Positions 24,741-35,445 of a stretch of DNA of 64,000 nucleotides are shown in pieces (position 1 is the stretch's first letter; every line of letters starts with the position of its first letter). The notes under the pieces were generated by a model. It made no database searches. It saw only the letters and a program-made list of their open reading frames with translations, and was not told the origin of the DNA. A program made the position numbers and the translations under genes. The stretch spans positions 1 to 64,000 of the forward strand of contig NZ_JAENHM010000025.1 of NCBI RefSeq assembly GCF_016595245.1, written 5' to 3'. The stretch is from Azospirillum endophyticum (GTDB lineage: Bacteria; Pseudomonadota; Alphaproteobacteria; Azospirillales; Azospirillaceae).

Positions 24741-26135
24741 ATGCCTGTAGTGTCGTTGGGGGAAAAGCTCCGGAACTGGTTCGTCGAGGAGGAGCCCGCA
24801 GCTCCCTCCAATCCGGCGCGGAGGGAAACGGCGGTCGCTGCGGACATCGAGCGGATGCAGGCGTTCGAACGCCGGCTGAAAGTTCTGCTGACGCAACCGC
24901 AATTGCTCTCCGCCGGCCGTATCCATATGCTGAATTTCGATACGTTGCGTGAACGTCTCGGTCCGGCCTGGAGTGAACTGCGCGACCGAGTCCATAGCGC
25001 CGCCGACCGCATCATCAACCGCCACATTTCCGATCGGGACGTCCAGTTCCGCAGCGGCGACGGCGAGTACATCATCGTCTTCGCGGCGCTGAGCCGATCG
25101 GCGGCGTCCTTGGTCTGCGCCAAGATCGCTGAAGAGTTGTATCGGCTGTTCGTCGGCGATCCCAAACTGGCCGACATCACCGTCGCCACGGCCGTCGGTG
25201 CGGTAGATGGGAAACTGCTGTTCGAACATGCCTCCGTCGCGGAACTCCTCTCGGCTGTCGAACAGACGGCGGTGCCGGCCGGTCCAACGGCCCAAGCTGC
25301 CGATCCCCCGGCTGCATCAACGGCCTCCATCGGAACTTCCGCGGCCGGCGGTCCGGAGGAGCAGCGTAAGCTGAACCTGTCGGCGCTGGAGATGGCACAG
25401 ATCGGCATCATGTATCGCCCGCTGTGGGATGTCGGCCGGCAGGTGATCTCCACATACATGTGCACGCCGGTTCGCCGTTTTCCCGATGGAACCTCGGTCG
25501 AAGGGATGTTGGCGCTGTCGGCGATCGCCGATCCGCAGCAGTTGGCGAAGATCGATATCGACACCCTGGCCGACACGGTGGAGATTCTCGACGAGCTGTT
25601 CCGGAACAAGTTCCGGCTGATGGTGTCGGTGCCCGTCTGCTTCGAGACGCTGGCGGCGCGCCGAAGCCGGCAGGACTTTCTTGCGATCTGCCAGTCGGTG
25701 CCGGATTATCTGCGTCCTTTCCTGATTTTCGAGTTCCTGCATTTTCCAACGGGTGTACCCAGCGGCCGGATGGGGGAGCTGGTCAACGAGGTGCGGCCTT
25801 TCTGCCGCTGGACGTTCCTGCGTGTGGAATGCCGGCAGCAGAGCTTCGCCAGCCTGTCGGGAACCGGGTTGACCGGCCTTACCACCATGATCACGTCCGA
25901 CCGCAGCATGGAGGCCAGACTCATGGAGGATATGAACAGCTTCGTCGCGGCGGCCGAACGGGCCAATCTGAAGACCTGTATCGTCGGCATCACCTCGACC
26001 AGTCTCGCGGTCGCGGCACGGGCGGCTGGAACCACGTTGATCGCCGGCGACCGGATCGGTCGCGCCGAGGAAATTCCCCAGCATATGCTCCGTTTCGGCT
26101 GGCAGGATCTGTTCCTGCGGGAATCCGTGCGCTGA
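24741..26135 (+). CDS. Degenerate GGDEF-EAL-like signalling protein
   Basis: The 464-residue soluble protein has two domains that resemble c-di-GMP enzymes in fold pattern but lack their motifs. Residues 50-160 look like a GGDEF/nucleotidyl-cyclase core (HMLNFDTLRERLG, then RSGDGEYIIVFA, where GGDEF would sit). Residues 215-460 look like an EAL barrel (MYRPLWDVGRQVISTYMC, later AGDRIGRAEEIPQHMLRFGWQD), with no EAL or DDFG-like catalytic set. A Pro/Ala-rich linker (180-205) joins them. ATG at 24741 is used; a GTG at 24738 is adjacent. It probably acts as a binding or scaffold protein, not an enzyme. Confidence in the fold is moderate. Confidence 0.6.
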   Translation: MPVVSLGEKLRNWFVEEEPAAPSNPARRETAVAADIERMQAFERRLKVLLTQPQLLSAGRIHMLNFDTLRERLGPAWSELRDRVHSAADRIINRHISDRDVQFRSGDGEYIIVFAALSRSAASLVCAKIAEELYRLFVGDPKLADITVATAVGAVDGKLLFEHASVAELLSAVEQTAVPAGPTAQAADPPAASTASIGTSAAGGPEEQRKLNLSALEMAQIGIMYRPLWDVGRQVISTYMCTPVRRFPDGTSVEGMLALSAIADPQQLAKIDIDTLADTVEILDELFRNKFRLMVSVPVCFETLAARRSRQDFLAICQSVPDYLRPFLIFEFLHFPTGVPSGRMGELVNEVRPFCRWTFLRVECRQQSFASLSGTGLTGLTTMITSDRSMEARLMEDMNSFVAAAERANLKTCIVGITSTSLAVAARAAGTTLIAGDRIGRAEEIPQHMLRFGWQDLFLRESVR

Positions 26136-26212
26136 CCGGCTGTCGGCTCCACGCGATCGCCAGCCGAAGCTCGTTCAATCCGTGGTGAGCACTCATAGCG
26201 GGAGATTCCGCC

Positions 26213-28560
<2,348 letters not shown>

Positions 28561-28585
<25 letters not shown>

Positions 28586-29067
28586 CCGGCTCCGTCCCGC
28601 ACCTGACGTTGAGGAATGGGAGGCTGGGGCAGGTCGAGTAGGGAAGCCAGGCTGCGCCGGTGCCGCACGATGTCGGCGAGGGTGTAGTCGTCGAGCACCG
28701 CCAGGAACGCCTGTTTGGCTTCGAACAGGGCGGAGCGCAGCGTGCAGGCCGGGCTCAGCCGGCAGGCAGTCGTGTCATCCGGCAGCGCCCCCATGCATTC
28801 CACGATGGACATGTCCTGCTCGGTGAACCGGATGACGTCGCCGATCCGGATCTGCTCCGGCAGGCGGCCGAGACGCAAGCCGCCGTTCCGTCCTCGCACG
28901 GTCTCGATGAAGCCACCCGCACCCATATGTTGGGCCACCTTCATCAGGTGATTTTTTGAAATGCCATAGACCTGCGCGATCTCGCCGATGGTCGGCAGAC
29001 CGTCCTGCCGCACCGCCAAATACATCAGCATCCGCAACGCATAGTCGGTATAGCTCGACAGACGCAT
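28561..29067 (-). CDS. nsrR: NsrR-like Rrf2-family NO-sensing repressor
   Basis: The 168-residue protein has the Rrf2 winged helix (MRLSSYTDYALRMLMYLAV at the start, IGEIAQVYGISKNHLMKVAQ at 27-46) and NsrR-type cluster cysteines Cys91, Cys102 and Cys108 (VECMG, TACRLSPAC). The first spacing is longer than in E. coli NsrR, but the tail TLRSALFEAKQAFLAVLDDYTLAD is NsrR-typical. It should hold an Fe-S cluster and release DNA upon NO. The chosen start at 29067 gives the conserved N-terminus. A possible autoregulatory operator lies 11 bases upstream, and a better one lies before aox at 31.5 kb. Confidence 0.82.
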
Positions 29068-29077
29068 ACCAGCACCA

Positions 29078-29100
29078 AAAAGGCATTTCCAGCGCATGAT
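29078..29100. promoter_or_regulatory. Possible NsrR operator before the nsrR-like gene
   Basis: Two 11-base halves around one base: AAAAGGCATTT (29078-29088) fits 9 of 11 positions of the usual half AAGATGCATTT, while CAGCGCATGAT (29090-29100) fits only 7 of 11 of AAATGCATCTT. Position immediately upstream of the start suits autorepression. It is weaker than the site before aox. Confidence 0.35.
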
Positions 29101-29198
29101 TGTACAGGGCGGTGGCGGGCTCCTGCAACCGGCACTCCAGTGGCCGCCCCCGCCATCGCCATTGCCACTCCCCTTATTGCGTGAAAAGGCGGCATCGA

Positions 29199-29296
29199 CC
29201 GTCCCTCGCTCCATAACGAAGACAAAAATAGTCCGTGTTTTTGCTTGTCTCCAAAAACACGGACTGATAATGTCTGCGTTATGGAGCGAGGGACGG
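29199..29296. repeat. 98-bp nested inverted repeat
   Basis: Outer arms 29199-29224 and 29271-29296 are inverted copies of 26 bases with one mismatch. Inner arms 29230-29243 (AGTCCGTGTTTTTG) and 29252-29265 are perfect 14-base inverted copies around an 8-base loop. Both share the same centre, so the whole can form a hairpin of about 40 pairs interrupted by one 5-base internal loop. It lies in the 335-bp gap between the nsrR-like gene and the NAD(P)-binding gene. It may be a miniature transposable element or a paired operator; no flanking direct repeats are evident. Confidence 0.85.
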
Positions 29297-29402
29297 AACC
29301 GGGTCATGTTGGTAAGGACGGTCCCGACACCCGCTGCCGCCTTCCGCAAATCCTTGCATTTCAAAACGGGCAGCGGATGCCCTTCGGACAGGAGACGGAG
29401 TC

Positions 29403-30158
29403 ATGAAGATCGTCGTCATCGGCGGAACGGGACTGATCGGTTCCAAGCTTGTCGCCACCCTGGGCGCCAACGGCCATGAGGTCGTTGCCGCCTCGCCCAG
29501 CAGAGGGGTGAACACCATCTCCGGTGAAGGGCTGGCCGAGGTGCTGACCGGTGCCGGGGTGGTTGTGGACGTGTCCAACACCCCATCCTTCGAAGAAGCG
29601 GTCGTGACGGAGTTCTTCCGGACCTCCGGCAGCAATCTGGCCGCAGCCGAAGCGAAAGCCGGCGTCCGCCACCATGTCGCCCTGTCGATCGTCGGCACCG
29701 ACCGGATCGCCGATCTCGGTTACTTCCGCGCCAAGGTGGAGCAGGAACGGCTGATCGCGCAGTCCGGCATTCCCTACACCATCGTTCGCGCAACCCAGTT
29801 CCTGGAATTCCTTGCCGGTATCGCCGACGGCCATGCCGACGGCGATACGGTGCGGCTGCCGCCGGTACAGTTCCAGCCGATCGCCGCCGATGATGTCGCG
29901 GCGATTCTGGTCGAAACCGCGCTGGCGCCACCGCTCGATGGGATTGTCGACATCGCGGGTCCCGAGCGCGACGGCTTCGCCGAAATCGTCGGCCGCTATC
30001 TGGAGGCGGTGGGCGATCGTCGCAAAACGGCCAGCGATCCGACGGCCCGATATTTCGGCGGCAGCGTCACCGACCGCTCGCTGGTCCCTACCGGTCCGGC
30101 TCGTCTCGGCCGTATCGGACTGAAGGACTGGCTCAACCTCTCCCGGGCCAATGCCTGA
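29403..30158 (+). CDS. NAD(P)-binding (atypical SDR, NmrA/QOR2-like) protein
   Basis: The 251-residue protein starts MKIVVIGGTGLIGSKLVATL, an atypical-SDR Rossmann motif GGTGxIG, followed by VVVDVSNTPSFEEAVV near 56-71 and a conserved HHVALSIVGTDRI near 92. YFRAKVEQERLIAQSGIPYTIVRATQFLEF near 105-134 (quoted in parts here) is the usual YxxxK-like signature of this group. The CAGGAGACGG site precedes the ATG. Such proteins reduce quinones or act as redox sensors. A large palindrome lies about 100 bases upstream, and an exported cupin gene follows 87 bases downstream, suggesting an operon. Confidence 0.83.
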   Translation: MKIVVIGGTGLIGSKLVATLGANGHEVVAASPSRGVNTISGEGLAEVLTGAGVVVDVSNTPSFEEAVVTEFFRTSGSNLAAAEAKAGVRHHVALSIVGTDRIADLGYFRAKVEQERLIAQSGIPYTIVRATQFLEFLAGIADGHADGDTVRLPPVQFQPIAADDVAAILVETALAPPLDGIVDIAGPERDGFAEIVGRYLEAVGDRRKTASDPTARYFGGSVTDRSLVPTGPARLGRIGLKDWLNLSRANA

Positions 30159-30245
30159 TCCTCATCCAGCCATCAAACGCCCTCGGTCAAACCCCACGGA
30201 CCAACCCCCATGGCCAAACCCCATGACCAAACAAGGAGCAGAACC

Positions 30246-30665
30246 ATGAAGCGCCTTCTCGCCCCCCTGTTGTTCGCGACCCTGCCGTTCGCCACGGCGC
30301 TCGCCGATGCCCCGCAGTCGAAAAATGCCAAGGTGACGCAGGTCTACGAGCATGCGCTGCCCGACGTGCCCGGCAAGAGCATCAAGGGCGTACTGGTCGA
30401 CTATGGCCCGGGGGGCTATTCGCCGGCCCATACCCATGCGAAGTCGGCGCTCATCTACGCCACCGTTCTGGAAGGGGCCATCCGCAGCCAGGTCAATGAC
30501 GGGCCGATCAAGACCTATCATGCAGGCGAGAACTTCACCGAATTGCCGGGTGACCATCATGGGGTCAGTGCCAACGCCAGCGAAACCCAACCGGCGAAGC
30601 TGCTTGCGGTCTTCGTCGTGGACAGCGTGGATACGGAACTGACCACGCCGGATGCGAAGCGATAG
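30246..30665 (+). CDS. Exported cupin-domain protein
   Basis: The ATG at 30246 follows AAGGAGCAG and gives 139 residues. Residues 1-20 are a Sec signal peptide (MKRLLAPLLFATLPFATALA). The rest is one cupin domain: GGYSPAHTHAKSALIYATVLEG has the His-x-His metal site near 59-61, the Glu nearby is EG at 73-74, and ELPGDHHGVSANAS holds the third His. A single secreted cupin often follows redox-responsive dehydrogenase genes. The role is unknown. Short C-rich repeats (CCAAACCCCATG-like) precede it at 30170-30235. Confidence 0.8.
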   Translation: MKRLLAPLLFATLPFATALADAPQSKNAKVTQVYEHALPDVPGKSIKGVLVDYGPGGYSPAHTHAKSALIYATVLEGAIRSQVNDGPIKTYHAGENFTELPGDHHGVSANASETQPAKLLAVFVVDSVDTELTTPDAKR

Positions 30666-30769
30666 GAAGACGCCGAGGACGGCGGGCGACCGGCAGAGCA
30701 GGGGCGGCTTGCGCGAAGAAACGCGGATGCCTAATGTCCCTGTTTCTCCGTATCCGATCGGAATCAGCC

Positions 30770-31300
30770 ATGGCACATCTCACCGTCAGCGTCGAGTATG
30801 GCATCCATTGCCTTCTCTGGCTGGTTTCGTCCGGCGACAAGCCGCTGAGCAGCCGCGACCTCGCCGAATTGCAGGGGATATCGCCGTCCTTCCTTGCCAA
30901 GATCTTTCCGAAGCTTGAAAAGGCAGGGCTCGTGATGGCCAGCGAAGGCGTGCGTGGCGGCTATCGCCTCGCCAAGGCGCCGGAGGATATCACCTTCCTG
31001 GACATCGTCGACGCGATCGAGGGCGACAAGCCGCTGTTCGACTGCCAGGAGATCCGCGGACGCTGTGCGGTGTTCGGACAAAGGCCGCCTTCCTGGGCAA
31101 CCTTCGGTGTCTGCGCCGTGCATGCGGTGATGTTGCGTGCGGAAAAAGCGATGCGGGCGGCATTGGCCCAGGAAACGCTTGCAGGCGTCGCCAACACGTT
31201 CGGTCGAAAGGCGCCGCCGGAATTCTCCGAGGATATCGCACGCTGGATGCAGGAACGCTTCAACGCACGCACCTCGACGCGCACTCCACGACCCGATTGA
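30770..31300 (+). CDS. Rrf2-family transcriptional regulator
   Basis: Starting at the ATG at 30770 gives 176 residues; an in-frame ATG at 30734 adds twelve unlikely residues. The winged helix is MAHLTVSVEYGIHCLLWLV to about 65 (SPSFLAKIFPKLEKAGLV recognition region, RGGYRLAKAPEDIT wing). Cysteines Cys92, Cys99 and Cys115 could hold an Fe-S cluster, but their spacing differs from NsrR and IscR. It lies between the cupin gene and aox. It could share control of the 29.4-32.3 kb genes with the NsrR-like protein. Confidence 0.83.
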   Translation: MAHLTVSVEYGIHCLLWLVSSGDKPLSSRDLAELQGISPSFLAKIFPKLEKAGLVMASEGVRGGYRLAKAPEDITFLDIVDAIEGDKPLFDCQEIRGRCAVFGQRPPSWATFGVCAVHAVMLRAEKAMRAALAQETLAGVANTFGRKAPPEFSEDIARWMQERFNARTSTRTPRPD

Positions 31301-31515
31301 GGCGCCCGTCGCCCCGCAGGGGAGGCGTGGAGCGTCGGCATCGGGACAAAACATTCTTTTCAAATACTTGATTTTGCGGCAACCATTGGAACGATCTGCA
31401 GCGCAATCGGCATGAAGCCAGCTTCAAGGGCAGCAAACCGTACTATGGAACGTTTGATTTCGCGGCGCATCGCGGGAGGAATTCCGGAGCGGGTGCGACA
31501 TTCTGTCCATTCATA
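31301..31515. other. Non-coding part of the gap before aox
   Basis: This AT-rich 215-bp stretch is coding in no convincing frame. A half-dyad TTGATTTTGCGGCAA near 31367 recalls an FNR box but lacks its second half. Together with the site below it makes the promoter region of the oxidase. Confidence 0.4.
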
Positions 31516-31538
31516 AAGATGCTTTTTAAGAGCATATT
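31516..31538. promoter_or_regulatory. NsrR-type operator before the alternative oxidase gene
   Basis: The halves AAGATGCTTTT (31516-31526) and AAGAGCATATT (31528-31538) surround one base. The left half fits 10 of 11 positions of the published NsrR half-site AAGATGCATTT; the two halves are inverted copies at 9 of 11 positions. It lies 133 bases before the aox start codon and is AT-rich in a GC-rich region. With an NsrR-like gene 2.5 kb away, NO-dependent derepression is the natural reading. Confidence 0.65.
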
Positions 31539-31670
31539 AAGTCCACGGCAATCAAGCGGTTGGCGCCACCGGCGACACCCTCGATCTACCCGATACGCAA
31601 TCCCGCCGGACGCCCCGTCGGCGACAGTCGACAGGGTGCTCCGACTCACCGACACGGAGGAGTTCACATC

Positions 31671-32333
31671 ATGACGGCCTTCATCGTCACCACGCATCAT
31701 GCGCCGCGCGACCTCAGTGACCGCGTCGCGCTGGGCTTCACCAAGGCGCTGCGCCTTCTGGCCGACACGTTTTTCGCCAAGCGCTACGGCCATCGGGCCA
31801 TCGTGCTGGAAACCGTGGCGGCGGTTCCGGGCATGGTCGGTGCCACGCTGCAGCATCTGCGTTGCCTGCGCCGGATGCAGAATGACCGGGGCTGGATCCA
31901 CACGCTGCTCGACGAGGCGGAGAACGAGCGCATGCACCTCATGACCTTCATCGAGGTGGCCAAGCCGAACTGGCTGGAGCGCGTCCTGATCCTGTTGACC
32001 CAAGGCGCCTTCTACAACGCCTTCTTCCTGCTCTACCTGATCTCTCCGAAGACCGCCCACCGGGTGGTCGGCTACTTCGAGGAGGAAGCGGTCGTCAGCT
32101 ATACCGGCTATCTGGCGGAGATCGACGCCGGCCGCCATGCGAACCTGCCGGCACCACGTATCGCCATCGACTACTGGAAGCTGCCGGAAACCGCCACGCT
32201 GCGCGACGTCATTCTCGCCGTCCGCAACGACGAGGCCAACCACCGCGACGTGAATCACGGCTTTGCCGACACGCTGGCGGGCAAGCCGTCCGACGCCGCG
32301 GACCAATGCGACGAGCCGCGCAAGGCGGCCTGA
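31671..32333 (+). CDS. aox: Alternative (cyanide- and NO-insensitive) quinol oxidase
   Basis: The ATG at 31671 follows CGGAGGAG and gives 220 residues, a normal length for bacterial AOX. The four diiron helices are complete: LETVAAVPG (Glu47), [10 protein letters not shown] (Glu86, His89), [10 protein letters not shown] (Glu138 region), and [12 protein letters not shown] (Glu188, His191). Two hydrophobic stretches (residues 104-125 mainly) attach it to the membrane face. It oxidises ubiquinol with O2 to water without proton pumping, which keeps respiration going when NO blocks haem oxidases. Its neighbours (NsrR-like repressor, Rrf2 regulator, NsrR-type operator) agree with that role. Confidence 0.92.
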   Translation: MTAFIVTTHHAPRDLSDRVALGFTKALRLLADTFFAKRYGHRAIVLETVAAVPGMVGATLQHLRCLRRMQNDRGWIHTLLDEAENERMHLMTFIEVAKPNWLERVLILLTQGAFYNAFFLLYLISPKTAHRVVGYFEEEAVVSYTGYLAEIDAGRHANLPAPRIAIDYWKLPETATLRDVILAVRNDEANHRDVNHGFADTLAGKPSDAADQCDEPRKAA

Positions 32334-32390
32334 CCGGGAGGGAGGTGGCCGGTGGCGTCAAGGACGCCGGCCGGCAACCGGGCCGGCAGC

Positions 32391-32829
32391 TCAGGGACCG
32401 ACCTTGGCGAGTTCCATATCCTGGAACAGGGCCAGATTATCCTCGATATGCCGGTTGTCGGTGATTTGGCCATTATCGAGCTTGAGCAGGTCTGTGGCGA
32501 TGAGGCGGATCGGCTGTCCCTTGCCCGTCCTATTGCCGAAATCGCCGCTGAAATGGCCGGTGAAGGTCATGTGGACGGTGACGCAATCACCAGCCCCGAT
32601 CATCTTTTCCACCACCACGCCCAGGTCGGGCACGGCGGTGCGGAAGTTGCGGGAGGCGAAGGCCGGCCTTCCCGGACCCTGCGGCCGGCCGGCGGGCAGG
32701 GTTCGGTCGGTGAAACGGAGAAACCGCCTGATTCAGATAGGCCGTGTCCCCGGTGTTCCAAAAATCGTAGAAGGCGCCGGCCGCCTCGATCGTCGCCGCC
32801 CGGGCGAAGGGCTGGAGGGCGAAGGACAT
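32391..32829 (-). pseudogene. SnoaL-like ester cyclase gene with frameshift
   Basis: Two overlapping frames form one SnoaL-like protein of about 145 residues. The first, from the ATG at 32829, reads ATIEAAGAFYDFWNTGDTAYLNQAV up to about 32712. The second continues with FTDRTLPAGRPQGPGRPAFA, then VPDLGVVVEKMIGAGDCVTVH and TDLLKLDNGQITDNRHIEDNL, to the stop at 32391. The join falls within GCGGTTTCTCCGTTTCACC, and one deleted or two inserted bases would restore the frame. It follows an SDR gene on the same strand by 42 bases, so it was the second gene of that operon. A sequencing error is an alternative. Confidence 0.7.
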
Positions 32830-32871
32830 CGTGATCTCCCGGTTTCGGTGAGCTATGGGGCAGGGGAGGCA

Positions 32872-33588
32872 TCAGGCGATCGCGCCGCCGCCATCCACGC
32901 GCACGGTCGAGCCGGTGGCGAAGGGGGTGGTGGCGAGGAACAGCACCGCATTGGCGATGTCCTCGGGCTGCCCGATCCGGCGGACGGGCAGGCGCTGCGC
33001 CGCTCCGGCGAACATCGCGTCGCGCTTCTCCTCGGGCAGGCCGGACCACAGCGGCGTCGCGATCAGGCCGGGAGATACCGCGTTGACCCGGACGGGGGCG
33101 AGTTCCAGGGCCAGCCCGCGGACCAGCGCTTCCAGCGCCGCATTGATCGCGCCCTGCAGAACGGAGGTGGCGGAAGGCCGGACGCTGAGGAAACCCGACA
33201 CGAGCGTCAGCGATCCCGTCTCGCGGATTTTGGCGGTGCGGGCGACGTGATAGGCGCCCCAGAATTTGCTGTCCATGGCGGCCCGGGCGTCGGCGATGGC
33301 AAGGCTCCGCACCGGCCCGCCGGGCGTCTGCGCCGCGGAGACGACGACATGGTCCCATGCCGGCTCTTCGGCGAAGAAGCGCTCGACCGCGCCGAGGTCG
33401 CGGGTGTCGAGCATGACGGCGCGCACCTCGCCGCCGATGGCGGCGACCGCCCCGTCGAGCTTGTCGCGTGACCGCGACGCGATGGTGACGGCAGCACCGG
33501 CCCGGGCCGCGGCGCTCGCGGTCGCCAGACCGATGCCGGAACTGCCGCCGATCACCAGCACGCGTACGCTCTTCAAGGCTTCGGACAT
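32872..33588 (-). CDS. Short-chain dehydrogenase/reductase
   Basis: The ATG at 33588 after CAGGGAGTTCC gives 238 residues. The Rossmann motif is VIGGSSGIGLATA (residues 12-24); VVSAAQTPGG near 83 replaces the usual NNAG; SKFWGAYHVARTAK lies near 110; VNAVSPGLIATPLW near 170. The catalytic Tyr-x3-Lys is replaced: the region near 140 reads LQGAINAALEALVRGL, so the usual active-site tyrosine is missing, as in some YxxxK-less SDR paralogs. It is divergent from a LysR gene and precedes the frameshifted SnoaL gene. Its catalytic competence is uncertain. Confidence 0.82.
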   Translation of the reverse strand: MSEALKSVRVLVIGGSSGIGLATASAAARAGAAVTIASRSRDKLDGAVAAIGGEVRAVMLDTRDLGAVERFFAEEPAWDHVVVSAAQTPGGPVRSLAIADARAAMDSKFWGAYHVARTAKIRETGSLTLVSGFLSVRPSATSVLQGAINAALEALVRGLALELAPVRVNAVSPGLIATPLWSGLPEEKRDAMFAGAAQRLPVRRIGQPEDIANAVLFLATTPFATGSTVRVDGGGAIA

Positions 33589-33734
33589 GATGGAACTCCC
33601 TGGTGGATTGGCTTCGAACGGAGCCCCGCCGGCTCCCTCCGTCATCGGGAGAGAAGTCTATATCTTCGCCAAACTGCGCAGTATCCTCCACAGGATCGAT
33701 ATACTCTCCACCAGTTGGAAAGAATGCGGCGCGC

Positions 33735-34670
33735 ATGTTGGATGACATCACCGAGCTTCGCACCTTCGTCCGCATCGTTGCCGCGGGTAGCCTGTCGGCG
33801 GCCGGGCGGGAGATGGGGCTCGCGCTCAGCGTCGTCAGCAAGCGGCTGGCATCGCTCGAGCGGCGGACCGATGCAAGGCTGATCGCCCGAAGCACCCGGC
33901 GCCTTGCCCTGACGGAGGAGGGGCAACGGCTCCATGGGCACGCCCAGAGGATCCTTGCGGAGATCGCCGACGCCGAGGAGGCGCTGAGCCATGGCCGCGT
34001 CGAGCCGCAGGGCGTGCTGCGGGTGGGAGCGCCGGCAGCGCTCGGACGGATGCATGTCGGCCCCGTCTGCCGCGATCTCGTCGAAGCCCATCCCCGGATT
34101 TCCGTCGAGCTGTGCCTGAGCGACCGCATGGTCGACCTGATCGACGAGGGCATGGACGTGGTCGTGCGGATCGGGGCGCCGAAGGAGTCGACGCTCGTCC
34201 TGCGCAGGCTGGCGGACAATCACCGCATCGTCGTCGGCGCGCCGGCCTATCTCGACCGCCGCGGACATCCGGCGTCACCGCGGGAGTTGGAGAGCCACGA
34301 CTGCATCCAGTATCGCGGAGCCGGCGGTCGGTGGCGGCTGCTGGGACCCGGCGGTGCCGCGATCGAGGTCGACACCGCGTCGCGCCTGCGAAGCGACAAC
34401 GGCGATGTCGCCCAGGATTGGGCGCTTGCCGGTTGCGGCCTGATCTTGAAGTCGCGGATCGACGTGCAGGAGGATCTCGCCGCCGGCCGGCTGCTTCGGG
34501 TGCTGCCGGACTGGCATGGGGATCCGGCGCCCGTCTGCGCGCTCTTTCCCTCCCAGCGGCAATTGCCGACGCGCGTGCGCCTGTTTCTCGACGCCATGGC
34601 GCGCCGGTTGAATCGGGGGGAGGAATCGACCGGCTTTGCCCAAGCCGTCCGGCCGACGATCGATACCTGA
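33735..34670 (+). CDS. LysR-family regulator
   Basis: The ATG at 33735 gives 311 residues. Residues 5-65 hold the winged helix (ELRTFVRIVAAGSLSAAGREMGLALSVVSKRLASLER, quoted in parts: SLSAAGREMGLALSVVSKRL). The effector domain has VEPQGVLRVGAPAALGR near 92 and DVVVRIGAPKESTLVLRRL near 143, typical of the DsdC/AaeR-like group of small-molecule regulators. It is divergent from the SDR gene across 146 bp and most likely controls it. Confidence 0.86.
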   Translation: MLDDITELRTFVRIVAAGSLSAAGREMGLALSVVSKRLASLERRTDARLIARSTRRLALTEEGQRLHGHAQRILAEIADAEEALSHGRVEPQGVLRVGAPAALGRMHVGPVCRDLVEAHPRISVELCLSDRMVDLIDEGMDVVVRIGAPKESTLVLRRLADNHRIVVGAPAYLDRRGHPASPRELESHDCIQYRGAGGRWRLLGPGGAAIEVDTASRLRSDNGDVAQDWALAGCGLILKSRIDVQEDLAAGRLLRVLPDWHGDPAPVCALFPSQRQLPTRVRLFLDAMARRLNRGEESTGFAQAVRPTIDT

Positions 34671-34739
34671 GTATGGGTTCCCGCCTGCACGGGGCTCCGG
34701 CACTGTCGTCTTCACGATGATTCAGAGCAGGAGATCGGT

Positions 34740-35375
34740 ATGGATTCGGCCGCTTTCGAAACGCCGAGGCTCCGCCTGCCACCGGTTCCGCCCTCCATGG
34801 AACGGGCGGCACATGGCGGCGACAGGCTGACGGCTGCGGCCGACCGGCTGCTGCGGGTGGCGAGCGATATGCTGGCGCCGGATCGGCAGTCGGTGGTGGA
34901 TTGCCTGTCACTGGCCCTTGCCCGCTTGCGGCGCGCCGATGGCGATCGGGAGAGTTTCGCCAACGAGGGGCCGGAGGAGGCCGGGCGGAAGGTCGGATCG
35001 GCGAAGACCAGGCTGGCTGCGTGGCAGGTGCGGCGGGTGACCGCCCATGTCGACGCCCATCTCGCCGGTTCCATCCGCAACCGCGATCTGGCGGCGGCGG
35101 CGAAACTCAGTTGCGGCTATTTCTGCCAAGCCTTCAAGGACAGCTTCGGCTGCCCGCCGCATGCCTACATCATGCGCCGGCGGGTGCAGCGGGCGAAGGA
35201 GTTGCTGGAAACCACCGACACGCCGCTGTCGGAGATCGCGCTCGACTGCGGCTTTTCCGACCAGTCGCACTTCTCGCGCATCTTCCGCCGAGTCACCGGC
35301 GAGGTGCTCCGGCTATGGCGGCACAGGCATCGAATCGACGAGGCCATGTCCCTCGTGGTCGCGGAGGAGCGGTAG
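34740..35375 (+). CDS. AraC-family regulator (short form)
   Basis: The 211-residue protein starts behind CAGGAGATCGGT. Residues 1-100 match no known sensory domain. Residues 105-205 are a complete AraC DNA-binding domain: RNRDLAAAAKLSCGYFCQAFKDSFG for the first helix-turn-helix and LSEIALDCGFSDQSHFSRIFRRVTG for the second (given in parts). This short layout occurs in regulators that sense through protein stability or partner binding. It follows the LysR gene by 69 bases and points at a terminator-like hairpin. The target is unknown. Confidence 0.82.
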   Translation: MDSAAFETPRLRLPPVPPSMERAAHGGDRLTAAADRLLRVASDMLAPDRQSVVDCLSLALARLRRADGDRESFANEGPEEAGRKVGSAKTRLAAWQVRRVTAHVDAHLAGSIRNRDLAAAAKLSCGYFCQAFKDSFGCPPHAYIMRRRVQRAKELLETTDTPLSEIALDCGFSDQSHFSRIFRRVTGEVLRLWRHRHRIDEAMSLVVAEER

Positions 35376-35402
35376 CGAAAGCGACCGCCCCCACGGTGGG
35401 AC

Positions 35403-35442
35403 GAGGGCGGCGGCGACCCGATGTCCGGTCTCCGCCGCCCTC
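35403..35442. terminator. Strong hairpin between convergent genes
   Basis: GAGGGCGGCGG at 35403-35413 pairs perfectly with CCGCCGCCCTC at 35432-35442 around an 18-base loop. It sits between the AraC gene (stop 35375) and the convergent AhpD-like gene (stop 35446). No U-tract follows on either strand, so bidirectional termination is likely but not classical. Confidence 0.5.
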
Positions 35443-35445
35443 GAT

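Noticed and set aside
30160..30240. Possible repeat array (CCAAACCCCATG-like units) before the cupin gene
   Set aside because: The units differ in length and sequence and are too few. Simple low-complexity leader, not CRISPR or iterons.
31360..31385. FNR/ANR-like box upstream of aox
   Set aside because: Only the TTGAT half is present. The second half is missing, so it does not reach a usable match.
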